NCBI RefSeq assembly: GCF_018966525.1
Contig: NZ_CP076607.1
Span: 2,170,001-2,234,000, forward strand
Length of the DNA: 64,000 bases
Direction: 5' to 3'
Source: Paenibacillus sophorae
GTDB lineage: Bacteria > Bacillota > Bacilli > Paenibacillales > Paenibacillaceae
Made by a program: the position numbers and the translations under genes. A model generated the notes under the pieces. That model was not told the DNA's origin, searched no databases, and worked only from the letters and a program-made list of their open reading frames with translations. Each line of letters begins with the position of its first letter. The stretch's first letter is position 1. Shown here piece after piece: positions 24,878 through 32,396 of the stretch.

Positions 24878-26242
24878 TTAGACCGTTCCCGCCGATTTCA
24901 AAAATTCCACGATCGTCAGCAGGCCCTTGTCGAAGTTCTCCAAGTTGAAGTGCTCGTCGGGCGCGTGCAGGTTCTCGTCGTCAAGTCCGAAGCCCATCAG
25001 AACGATCGGCGCCTTCAGGATGCGGGAGAAGCTCTCCATAATCGGGATGGAGCCGCCGTCCTTCGTGAACAGGGCGCGTGTGCCGTATACTTTGCCGTAA
25101 GCGTCCGCCGCCAGTTGCAGGAATGGATTCGACGGATCAATGTCCAAGGCGAACGCCTTCTCCATCTGCCGTACTTCCACCTTGGCTCCCGGCTGAATAT
25201 GCGATTTCAGATGGGCTTCAATAGCGTCGAGGACATGCTGGGGATTCTGGTCGCCGACAAGGCGGCAGGTGATTTTGGCATGAGCGACTTTCGGGATAAC
25301 GGTCTTGGTGCCCTCGCCCTGAAAGCCGCCATAGACGCCGTTAAGCTCCAGCGTAGGCCGGGCTCCGACGCGTTCGACAAACGTATAGCCTTCTTCGCCG
25401 TAGAGAGCGGACAATTCGAGTCCCTCCCGGATTTTATCCTCGTCGAGACCCTGCTTGGCGAATTCCTCGCGCATCAGCGGAGACAGCTCAGGCACGCCTT
25501 CATAGAAGCCGTCAACGGCGACTCGGCCCTTGTCGTCATGCAGCGACGCGAGCAGGGAAACGAGCGCATGCAGCGCATTAGGGACAGCGCCGCCGTAAGT
25601 GCCCGAGTGCAAATCCGTGGAAGCGGTCATGACGTCCACCTCCAGCGAGCAGAGGCCCCGGAGTCCGGTGCAGATGGCGGGTCTTCCGCGCTCGAGAAGC
25701 GAGGTGTCGGAGACGAGAACGGCGTCCGCAGCCAGCATGTCTTTATGTTTTTCCAGGAAGGAGGTTAAATGAACGCTGCCGATTTCTTCCTCGCCTTCGA
25801 TGCATACCTTGAGGTTAACCGGCAGGGAGCCTTCCTGACTCAGTATGGCCTCTATCGCCTTAATATGCATGAAGACTTGACCTTTATCGTCGGTTGCGCC
25901 GCGGGCGTACAGCTTGCCGTCTCTGATATTCGGCTCGAATGGCGGAGTGGTCCAGAGATTCAGCGGGTCAACCGGCTGAACATCGTAGTGCCCGTAGAGA
26001 AGCAGAGTCGGCTTGCCCGGTGCATGCAGATAGTCCGCATAGACGACAGGGTGGCCGCCCGTTGGGTGAATCTCGATATGTTCCAGTCCTGCTTTATTCA
26101 GCGTATCCGCGAGCCACTGTGCCGCTGTCAAAATATCTTTCTTGTGCTCGGACAGTGCGGAAATGCTGGGGATCTTAAGCCATTCATTCAGTTCGTTCAA
26201 TTGTTCATCCCGGCGGGATGCAAAATATTCTGCGTAAGACAT
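24878..26242 (-). CDS. M20-family dipeptidase
   Basis: A 454-residue metallopeptidase. The metal-binding motifs are LLLYGHYDVQP near residue 80, GATDDKGQ near 112 and CIEGEEEIGS near 147, with a dimerisation domain between and a final conserved DGGSIPIM segment. This is the layout of PepV/CNDP-like dipeptidases. The ATG at 26242 is chosen because CAGGAGGTACATAATC precedes it; an upstream start at 26275 has no ribosome site. It is monocistronic on the minus strand, with a terminator at its 3' end. Confidence 0.9.
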   Translation of the reverse strand: MSYAEYFASRRDEQLNELNEWLKIPSISALSEHKKDILTAAQWLADTLNKAGLEHIEIHPTGGHPVVYADYLHAPGKPTLLLYGHYDVQPVDPLNLWTTPPFEPNIRDGKLYARGATDDKGQVFMHIKAIEAILSQEGSLPVNLKVCIEGEEEIGSVHLTSFLEKHKDMLAADAVLVSDTSLLERGRPAICTGLRGLCSLEVDVMTASTDLHSGTYGGAVPNALHALVSLLASLHDDKGRVAVDGFYEGVPELSPLMREEFAKQGLDEDKIREGLELSALYGEEGYTFVERVGARPTLELNGVYGGFQGEGTKTVIPKVAHAKITCRLVGDQNPQHVLDAIEAHLKSHIQPGAKVEVRQMEKAFALDIDPSNPFLQLAADAYGKVYGTRALFTKDGGSIPIMESFSRILKAPIVLMGFGLDDENLHAPDEHFNLENFDKGLLTIVEFLKSAGTV

Positions 26243-26441
26243 GATTATGTACCTCCTGGATTTGCGGGGTCGCAAGCCCTTGGCTTGTGACGGATGCGCC
26301 GAACCGGATTCGGCGACCCATAGGAACTATTATACTGGAATTACCCTAGCACAATCAAAAATCGCTGGTTGCGCACATACCTGGGCGCCGCTACGTACAA
26401 TAACCCATATCCAGAGAATAACGAGTAATGGAGGAACAGCG

Positions 26442-27296
26442 GTGATTACTTTTTTGAACGGCGGCCAGAACGGAATCGACATGTCAACGCTATCGGGTGT
26501 GGAGAGAGAGAGTGTGGAGAAGAAGCAGAGAAGTCCGGAAACTTATGTATACGAATCGCCTGCTGCGCTCGCATTTGAGCTGAATACCAGAAGGCGTATT
26601 GTTGAAGCGGCTGTCGCGCTTGATGCAAGCGGAGTGACCTTTGTCCCTTTCGAGACCACCAGAGGTAACCGTAACTTTTGGTCGCGTACCAGCGAAGGAG
26701 GACTTCGCTTAAATGCTGGGGTGTTACCTTCCGACGGGATCAATGATATTTTCCGGAACGGCCGTCTGTATGCCTTTGAGTGCGCAACGGGCGCGGTGGT
26801 TGTTTTATATAAGGGAGTCCTTGATGCGTTGGGCGAAGAGGTGTTTAACTCATACTTTAAAAACCTGCTGCTCTATGATTGGCATTACGACAGCGATTTA
26901 CAGCTAACTGCGATCAATAACAGGGAAGAAGCCTATCCCGGTGATGTGCAGTATTTCAAGAATCCCGACCATGATCCGGACAAACCGGAATGGCAGGGGG
27001 AGAATGTAATCGTGCTTGGCAAAGGAATGTATTTCGGGCATGGAATCGGTATTACCACCGCCGAGGGAATTATTACTGCTCTGAACAGAGAGAGAGTGCC
27101 GGGCAGCAGGACATCTGCTTATCTTCTGGATGAGACGTTTCACCCGGACTTTGAGTATTTGCGGAGATTGTCTGCGGGAAGAAGCCTTCCGTCAGCGGCT
27201 GTCCGCTATACAGGCTATGCAGTTATCGCCAGAATAGGTTCGCATAATTATATTTACACCCGTAAAAAGATAGTCCGTCCCACCTGGCCGATATGA
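26442..27296 (+). CDS. tgl: Protein-glutamine gamma-glutamyltransferase (spore coat transglutaminase)
   Basis: A 284-residue Tgl-type transglutaminase that makes epsilon-(gamma-glutamyl)lysine cross-links in the spore coat. The catalytic Cys is Cys114 in LYAFECATGAVVVLYKG, corresponding to the NlpC/P60-like active site of Bacillus Tgl. The conserved LLLYDWHYDSDL and GKGMYFGHGIGI motifs follow. The start is a GTG at 26442 with GGAGG 7 bases upstream; an open frame extends further upstream without homology. It is about 40 residues longer than the B. subtilis protein. It supports a spore-forming host and is followed by a terminator. Confidence 0.93.
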   Translation: MITFLNGGQNGIDMSTLSGVERESVEKKQRSPETYVYESPAALAFELNTRRRIVEAAVALDASGVTFVPFETTRGNRNFWSRTSEGGLRLNAGVLPSDGINDIFRNGRLYAFECATGAVVVLYKGVLDALGEEVFNSYFKNLLLYDWHYDSDLQLTAINNREEAYPGDVQYFKNPDHDPDKPEWQGENVIVLGKGMYFGHGIGITTAEGIITALNRERVPGSRTSAYLLDETFHPDFEYLRRLSAGRSLPSAAVRYTGYAVIARIGSHNYIYTRKKIVRPTWPI

Positions 27297-27328
27297 ATCA
27301 GCTATATGAACGGTATAACGGCACATCA

Positions 27329-27381
27329 AAAACCGGCCGCGCAACGTCTTTAGACGTTTGTAGGTCGGTTGTTGGCTTTTT
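27329..27381 (+). terminator. Intrinsic terminator of tgl
   Basis: ACCG..ACGTC pairs with GACGT..CGGT, followed by TGTTGGCTTTTT. Confidence 0.7.
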
Positions 27382-27594
27382 CATACATAAAAATTACATA
27401 AAGTTATTTTTATTTTTTTGTTTAAAAAATACCGGAAATCGTTTAGAATAAATAATTGAAAGGGCTTACAAAAAAGGTATATCCGCTGAGTCTTTATGGC
27501 TATAATTCATTATATCCCTGATAAAAAAATTTAGGTCCGGCGGTCTAATTTTTTTCCTCTTTTGTGACGATAAGATTATATAGGAGGGGATCGC
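27382..27594. other. AT-rich upstream region of the 51-residue membrane peptide gene
   Basis: It contains a TATAAT at 27501-27506 and a terminator-like hairpin at about 27523-27557 (AAAAAAATT and AATTTTTTT arms around CCGG) lying between that element and the ribosome site. The hairpin could attenuate expression; no -35 is convincing. Confidence 0.4.
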
Positions 27595-27750
27595 ATGGAA
27601 AAGCAAGAGAATTTGAGATTGCCGCTGCAACAGGAAAGTATGAAAGTACACTCCGAAGGCCGCTTCTCGGCTGGACTTCTGTGGGGAATTCTGATCAGCA
27701 TCCCGTTATGGATTTCGCTGCTAGGCTGGATTATTAGCTTTACGAGGTAG
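27595..27750 (+). CDS. 51-residue single-pass membrane protein
   Basis: A short ORF of 51 residues with TAGGAGGGGA placed 5 bases before the ATG at 27595. Residues 1-22 are polar (MEKQENLRLPLQQES), and residues about 25-48 form a strong hydrophobic helix (AGLLWGILISIPLWISLLGW). The ribosome site, the clean N-in/TM topology and the absence of competing ORFs make it credible. No family was recognised. It is isolated, with terminators on both sides. Confidence 0.6.
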   Translation: MEKQENLRLPLQQESMKVHSEGRFSAGLLWGILISIPLWISLLGWIISFTR

Positions 27751-27872
27751 TACGACGGAAGATAATGATAGTACTCTAGAGCTATCCTTTGAATTGTAAC
27801 CGGGAAAGAGAAGCGCCGCATTGGGGCAATATTATAGCGCTTGCGATAGATATATAAGAAACGGTCAAGAGT

Positions 27873-27922
27873 AAACGGCTTGCGCCGTCCTTATTTAAGG
27901 GCGGTGCAAGCCGTTTATTTGT
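27873..27922. terminator. Strong bidirectional terminator
   Basis: AAACGGCTTGC...CCTT and AAGG...GCAAGCCGTTT pair over about 17 bp with small mismatches, followed by ATTTG. Confidence 0.75.
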
Positions 27923-27947
27923 AAACAACCGGATATAGTTCTAGGCT

Positions 27948-27986
27948 AAGGCCGCCTCTTCGGTATTCGAAGGGGCGGCCTTTTAA
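27948..27986. terminator. Terminator between the small membrane protein and the ABC-F gene
   Basis: AAGGCCGCCTCTTCG pairs with CGAAGGGGCGGCCTT, followed by TTAA. The rest of the 27751-28079 gap holds no recognisable gene. Confidence 0.75.
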
Positions 27987-28079
27987 TATAGCTGGGCAGC
28001 AGAGCCTGCTGCGGCCGCTCTGCCCAGCCATGCTGGTGGCCGGGCCTATGCTGGCCGCGTCTTGGCTACCCGGCATTGC

Positions 28080-30044
28080 CTATTGGCCGGAACTGTCCAG
28101 CCACGCCGCGTATAACGCGTCCAGCCTTGACTGCAGCGCTTCACGCTCGGCGTACAGATTGGCCAGACTGGCGGCATCGCTGCTTAGCAGAGGTTCCAGC
28201 ATCCGGGCTTCGATGCCATGAAGCAGCTTCTCAGCTTCGGCAATCTCGCTTTCCCAGGCTTCGGCGGAGCGCGCGTCCCGGGAGCGGAGCGAACCGCTCC
28301 CGCTCTGAGCCCCGAGCGCCTTGATCTCCGGGGGCGCCATGTTACTTGCCGAAGATGGTTTCCCGGGAATTGTATACACCCCGCTGCCTGCAGACGCGGC
28401 GGCAAGGGCAGCCGCTTGTTCCGCTCGCTTCTCTTTGAAGTACTCATAATTGCCCGGGAAGACGGAGAGACTTCCGTCCTCAAGGGCCCAGATGCTGCGG
28501 AAGCAGCGGTTGATGAAATAGCGGTCATGTGACACCGCAAGCACAGTACCGGGAAATTCCTCCAGCGCCTCTTCCAGCGCTTCCCTGGAGTCGATGTCAA
28601 GATGGTTGGTCGGCTCGTCGAGGATAAGCAGGTTAGGCCGCCGGTGCATGAGCACGGCGAAACGCAGCCGGGTCCATTCTCCGCCGGACAGTCCAGCGAC
28701 GCTTTTGAACACATCGCTGCCGTAGAAAAGGAACCTTGCCAGCTGCCCGCGCGCTTCGCCTTCCTCCATGCCGGCCTGTTCGCGGAAATACTTCAGCACG
28801 GATTGGCCGGCATCCTCCGGCACGGCTTCCTGGGCAAGGTAGCCGACCGCTGTCCGCGAGCCAAGCACGCAGCTTCCCTCGTCGGGCTGTTCAAGCCCGA
28901 GTATGATGCGCAGCAGCGTGCTTTTGCCCGCGCCGTTGCCGCCGATCAGCGCGGCCGTCTCGCCGTAGCGCAGTACGCCACCCGCCTCCGTGAACAGCGT
29001 ACGCTGTCCGAAGCGCTTGCCGACGCTGTCAAGCACAAGCACCCGGTTGCCCGAGCGGTCCTGCTGCTCAAGCTGCAAATCCATTGCTTTACGCTCCAGG
29101 ATCGGCCGCTTGATCTTGACCATCCGGTCCAAGGCCTTTTGCATCGACGCGGCCCGGCGGTGAAAGGAAGGGTTGGGCGGATTGGCGTTATTGCCCCATT
29201 CGATCAGCCGTTTGATGCTTTCCTGCATTTTTTTAATTTTTTTCTGCTGCTCCTGGTAATCGGCGAACTGCTGGAGCAGTCTTGCTTCTTTCTCGGCCTG
29301 ATAGCCGGTGTAGTCGGTATGATAGGTGATGGCCTCGCCGTCTTCGATCTCGACGATCTTCGTGACGACGGCGTCGAGGAAATAGCGGTCGTGAGATATG
29401 GCGACCACCGTGCCGTCATAGTCTCTCAGGAACTGCTCCAGCCATTCGATGGCGGACATATCCAGATGGTTCGTCGGCTCGTCGAGCAGCAGCACATCTG
29501 GCCGAAGCAGCAGCAGTGCCGCCAGCCCGACCTTCGTCTTCTCCCCGCCGGAGAGGGAAGAGAAGGCGCGCTCAAACTGTTCGCCGCCGATCCCAAGACC
29601 CGAGGACACTCGCTGGATATCGGATTCAATTTCATAGCCTCCGGCCGCTTCGAATTTCTCCTGCAGCGAGCCGTACTCGCGCAGCAGCGCACTCATCCGC
29701 GCTTCGCTGTCAGCGCCGGGGCCCGACATCTCCCGCTCAAGCTCCCGCAGCCGCCGCTGCCACGCCAGCGGCTCGGCAAAGCTGCGCTGCAGGACCGCGT
29801 ACACCGTATCCTCGCCGCCTTCCTGAATTTGGGCCAGCAGCCCGACGACGCTGCCTTTACGAATGGCGATTTGTCCCGAGTCGGGTGCTTCTTCGCCGCT
29901 CAGAAGGCGGAACAAGGTCGTTTTGCCAGAGCCGTTGCGGCCGATGAGGCCGACCTTTTCGCCCTGGCGGACAGCAAATGAGATATCGCTCAGCACAAGC
30001 TGGGCGCCATGGTATTTTTGCACATTTTGACATTGAATAATCAT
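28080..30044 (-). CDS. ABC-F family ATPase (ribosome-associated, Lsa/Vga/Msr-like architecture)
   Basis: A 654-residue soluble protein with two ABC domains: Walker A GRNGSGKTTL (about residue 36), signature LSGGEKTK and Walker B LLLDEPTNHLD, then a linker with charged coiled-coil (EQQKKIKKMQESIKRL), and a second Walker A GGNGAGKSTL, LSGGEWTRL and LLILDEPTNHLD. A C-terminal extension of about 130 residues ends in a predicted coiled coil (AEREALQSRLDALYAAW). Members bind the ribosomal E site; some confer resistance to lincosamides, streptogramins or macrolides and others are housekeeping. AAAGGAGAAT precedes the ATG. A leader ORF and a terminator upstream suggest attenuation control. Confidence 0.9.
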   Translation of the reverse strand: MIIQCQNVQKYHGAQLVLSDISFAVRQGEKVGLIGRNGSGKTTLFRLLSGEEAPDSGQIAIRKGSVVGLLAQIQEGGEDTVYAVLQRSFAEPLAWQRRLRELEREMSGPGADSEARMSALLREYGSLQEKFEAAGGYEIESDIQRVSSGLGIGGEQFERAFSSLSGGEKTKVGLAALLLLRPDVLLLDEPTNHLDMSAIEWLEQFLRDYDGTVVAISHDRYFLDAVVTKIVEIEDGEAITYHTDYTGYQAEKEARLLQQFADYQEQQKKIKKMQESIKRLIEWGNNANPPNPSFHRRAASMQKALDRMVKIKRPILERKAMDLQLEQQDRSGNRVLVLDSVGKRFGQRTLFTEAGGVLRYGETAALIGGNGAGKSTLLRIILGLEQPDEGSCVLGSRTAVGYLAQEAVPEDAGQSVLKYFREQAGMEEGEARGQLARFLFYGSDVFKSVAGLSGGEWTRLRFAVLMHRRPNLLILDEPTNHLDIDSREALEEALEEFPGTVLAVSHDRYFINRCFRSIWALEDGSLSVFPGNYEYFKEKRAEQAAALAAASAGSGVYTIPGKPSSASNMAPPEIKALGAQSGSGSLRSRDARSAEAWESEIAEAEKLLHGIEARMLEPLLSSDAASLANLYAEREALQSRLDALYAAWLDSSGQ

Positions 30045-30141
30045 AGGGATTCTCCTTTAACAGCTTCAGCGGCCCGGAAAGCCGCAAGCCGGTAAATAAT
30101 CAAAGGAAACGCCCCTGCCATCTCGCATGGAAGGACAACAT

Positions 30142-30175
30142 AAAAAGACCGCAGGGAAACGTTCCCCGCGGCCTT
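30142..30175 (-). terminator. Intrinsic terminator in the leader of the ABC-F gene
   Basis: Read on the minus strand, AAGGCCGCGGGGAA pairs with TTCCCTGCGGTCT over about 13 bp with a 3-base loop, followed by TTTT. It lies after the leader ORF and about 97 bases before the ABC-F start, in the position of an attenuator. Confidence 0.85.
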
Positions 30176-30192
30176 GTTCGTCCGTGTCCGGT

Positions 30193-30357
30193 TTAAGGTT
30201 GACGGTTGGAAGGCAGGAAAGACATTTCTGGGTAGTCGGGCGTTATGATTTTGGCAAAAAAGGACAGACCTCTCCCGCTAACACCAAAAGCATGAACGAT
30301 GCCCGCCATTGCGATAGGCAAACGGCCGACCATGTTACCCAGACCCTCATAATTCAT
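30193..30357 (-). CDS. 54-residue leader ORF upstream of the ABC-F gene
   Basis: A small ORF starting at ATG 30357 with GGGAGGTGAGG 5 bases upstream and ending at TAA 30193. The product begins MNYEGLGNMVGRLPIAMAG and ends TPDYPEMSFLPSNRQP; it has a Gly-rich amphipathic first half. A good promoter lies 35 bases upstream and an intrinsic terminator starts 18 bases after its stop. It may be a regulatory leader peptide whose translation state controls readthrough, or simply an independent small gene. No family was recognised. Confidence 0.6.
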   Translation of the reverse strand: MNYEGLGNMVGRLPIAMAGIVHAFGVSGRGLSFFAKIITPDYPEMSFLPSNRQP

Positions 30358-30391
30358 CTTTCCTCACCTCCCTCTTAACAAAGTTACATTC

Positions 30392-30420
30392 ATCTTAAAT
30401 AAAAAATTTACAATTATCAA
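30392..30420 (-). promoter_or_regulatory. Sigma-A promoter of the leader ORF/ABC-F unit
   Basis: On the minus strand TTGATA (30420-30415) and TAAGAT (30397-30392) are separated by exactly 17 bases. Confidence 0.75.
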
Positions 30421-30556
30421 GCGTAATTTTCCGAAAAAAGCCAAGAGTGATCCGTTCACGCTTCCGATTACTTGCATACCCATCGTTGTTCTTCGATATG
30501 AATGTGGTATGGGCGGCCAAGACGCCCCATCTCAGCAATCAGAAGGAGGAAGGCAC

Positions 30557-30937
30557 ATGGCTTTTTTCGATGGTTTGCTCGGCAATGCGTCTCAAGTGGA
30601 TCTTAATGCGGCCCGCAAAGAATACGGAAAAATTTTGGCTCCAGGGGAACAAATCGAACGGGCGTACCGGCTGATCCGCGACATGTTCATTTTTACGGAC
30701 AAACGGCTCATACTGATCGATAAGCAGGGCATGACCGGCAAAAAAATCGCATACCACTCCATCCCCTACAAAAGCATTACGCATTATTCCGTGGAGACGG
30801 CGGGACACTTTGATCTCGATGCGGAACTGTGCCTTTTCGTGTCCGGCAGTACGATGCCGCTCAAAAAAACGTTTAACAAGAGCGTGAAAATTTATGAGGT
30901 GCAGGCGGTGCTTTCCCAGTATATTTTGAAGCCGTAA
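30557..30937 (+). CDS. Bacterial PH-domain protein (bPH_1/YvbH-like)
   Basis: A 126-residue soluble protein consisting of one pleckstrin-homology-like domain of the type found in Bacillus YvbH. The characteristic start MAFFDGLLGNASQ, the DMFIFTDKRLILIDKQG strand region and the C-terminal helix (KIYEVQAVLSQYIL) are present. AAGGAGG lies 8 bases before the ATG. The function of the family is unknown; it forms oligomers in known structures. It is monocistronic and convergent with the chromate transporter genes. Confidence 0.88.
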   Translation: MAFFDGLLGNASQVDLNAARKEYGKILAPGEQIERAYRLIRDMFIFTDKRLILIDKQGMTGKKIAYHSIPYKSITHYSVETAGHFDLDAELCLFVSGSTMPLKKTFNKSVKIYEVQAVLSQYILKP

Positions 30938-30980
30938 AAAAACGGCCGCGATATCCCTTTGCAGGGCCGCAAACCGTTGT
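30937..30980. terminator. Bidirectional terminator between the PH-domain gene and chrA
   Basis: AACGGCCGC and GCGGCC...CCGTT pair; on the minus strand CCG is followed by TTTTTTT, so it best serves the chromate transporter unit. Confidence 0.6.
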
Positions 30981-30987
30981 CGTGCCG

Positions 30988-31527
30988 TTATACCCAAAAC
31001 CGGAGAATAAATCCTCCATAGATAAAAGCGGCCAGAATGACGAGAGCAGGGTGGATCTTGCGCCGTTCCATCGCCCAAAAGGAGATCGCTGCAATAATCA
31101 GAGTCTGCCAAATGCCTACGGAAGCCAGCGGCCCTTTGCTCATCTGCCAGGTCAGAACGACCATCATAATAGCGATGACCGGCTGAACCAGCAGCGTCAT
31201 GCCTTTGACGACCGAGGACTGCCGGTATTTCTGAAGCAGACGGATCATAGCAATCAGGGCGGCGGCGGAAGGCAGCACGGTGGCCAGAAGCGCCAGAATC
31301 GCTCCAACCCAGCCGTAGATTTCAAAGCCGACATAAGCCGCCACTTTGGTAGCGATCGGTCCGGGGAGCGCGTTGCCCAGCGCCAGCATGTTGGTAAATT
31401 CCGAATTGGTCAACCAATGATAATGGGGCACGATTTCTGTATACATCAGCGGGATGGAGGAAGGGCCGCCGCCGTATCCCAGCAGATTAGCGATAAAAAA
31501 TCCAATAATCAGATCAAGCCATTCCAT
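30988..31527 (-). CDS. Chromate transporter ChrA, half-size subunit (YwrA/B type)
   Basis: A 179-residue membrane protein of the CHR family, one six-helix half. Family marks are FFIANLLGYGGGPSSIPLM at the N-terminus and NALPGPIATKVAAYVGF. Short-chain CHR proteins are encoded in tandem and work as a heterodimer that exports chromate. GGGAGGAACG precedes the ATG at 31527, which begins immediately after the stop of its partner. The pair corresponds to B. subtilis ywrA/ywrB. Confidence 0.9.
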   Translation of the reverse strand: MEWLDLIIGFFIANLLGYGGGPSSIPLMYTEIVPHYHWLTNSEFTNMLALGNALPGPIATKVAAYVGFEIYGWVGAILALLATVLPSAAALIAMIRLLQKYRQSSVVKGMTLLVQPVIAIMMVVLTWQMSKGPLASVGIWQTLIIAAISFWAMERRKIHPALVILAAFIYGGFILRFWV

Positions 31528-32121
31528 CTAAGGCGTTCCTCCCTTTCGTTCCTGCTTGCGGCGGAGATTGGCCACAGCCCGGTAATGCACCGCGCCGTAA
31601 GCGAGAAACAGCACGATGACGATGGCCGGATGAACGTGCAGCACCTCAAGCAGCAGCAGGGCAAGCAGCATAAAGGCGGCGCCGGCTGCAATGCCGAGCC
31701 CCTTGACGGCCTTTTTCGCAAATTCGTAAGCCATAACGCCGAGCATGACGGCGATAACCGGCGAGACAGCGGCAATCATTCCCTTGACGACCTTGGAGCC
31801 AGCCAGGTAATTGACGGCGGACAGCAGCAGGATCATGGCAAGAACGCTGGGCAAAATATGCGCAACTACGGCGAAGAACGCTCCCAGGCCCCCTGCTCGC
31901 TTGTATCCTAAATAAGCGGCCATTTTGGTGGCAATCGGTCCGGGAAGGGCGTTGGCCAGCGCCAGCGTTTCCCCAAATTCTTCGTCGCTGATCCAGCGGT
32001 AGCGGATAACCGCGTCGTGGCGGATTAGCGGGATTACCGAGGGGCCCCCTCCATAGCCGAGAATTCCGGTGCGGACCATTGAGACTCCAAGCTCTATATA
32101 GTCTTTGTTCATTGGTTTCAA
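31528..32121 (-). CDS. Chromate transporter ChrA, partner half-size subunit
   Basis: A 197-residue CHR-family half protein with ILGYGGGPSVIPLI and NALPGPIATKMAAYLGYKRAGG. The start is TTG at 32121, with AAGGAGG spaced 7 bases away; the next ATG at 32112 is too far from that site. It precedes, and is directly adjacent to, the second half gene, and the two helical halves are presumably inserted in opposite orientations. It is divergent from the Ntn-hydrolase gene at 32397; the same neighbourhood (ywrA, ywrB, ywrD) is found in B. subtilis. Confidence 0.9.
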   Translation of the reverse strand: MKPMNKDYIELGVSMVRTGILGYGGGPSVIPLIRHDAVIRYRWISDEEFGETLALANALPGPIATKMAAYLGYKRAGGLGAFFAVVAHILPSVLAMILLLSAVNYLAGSKVVKGMIAAVSPVIAVMLGVMAYEFAKKAVKGLGIAAGAAFMLLALLLLEVLHVHPAIVIVLFLAYGAVHYRAVANLRRKQERKGGTP

Positions 32122-32396
32122 ACCGTTTCCTCCTTAATGTTGTCAAAAGTTCATTATATACAAACCGTATGAATACCCCCACATTATATTTCTTTTTGCA
32201 TCCCCCGAGTGATAACTTTGTGCATGGCTCACAAATCAGGCGTGCAGCATTAGCGTTCTGTGCGCTTCCGGTTGACTTCAAGCAGCCGTGTAATGTTAAA
32301 TGACATTAATTCATTCGACTAATGCTTACGATGCCAGTTTTGCCGAAGATCATTCAGGAAGTAAACTCACTTAGCAAAACTTTTAGGAGGATCAAA

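Noticed and set aside
24797..25768. 323-codon plus-strand frame opposite the M20 peptidase
   Set aside because: It begins inside a terminator hairpin and mirrors the coding bias of the M20 gene; no domain is seen.
28602..29981. 459-codon plus-strand frame opposite the ABC-F gene
   Set aside because: It is antisense to a clear two-domain ABC protein, with no ribosome site or homology.
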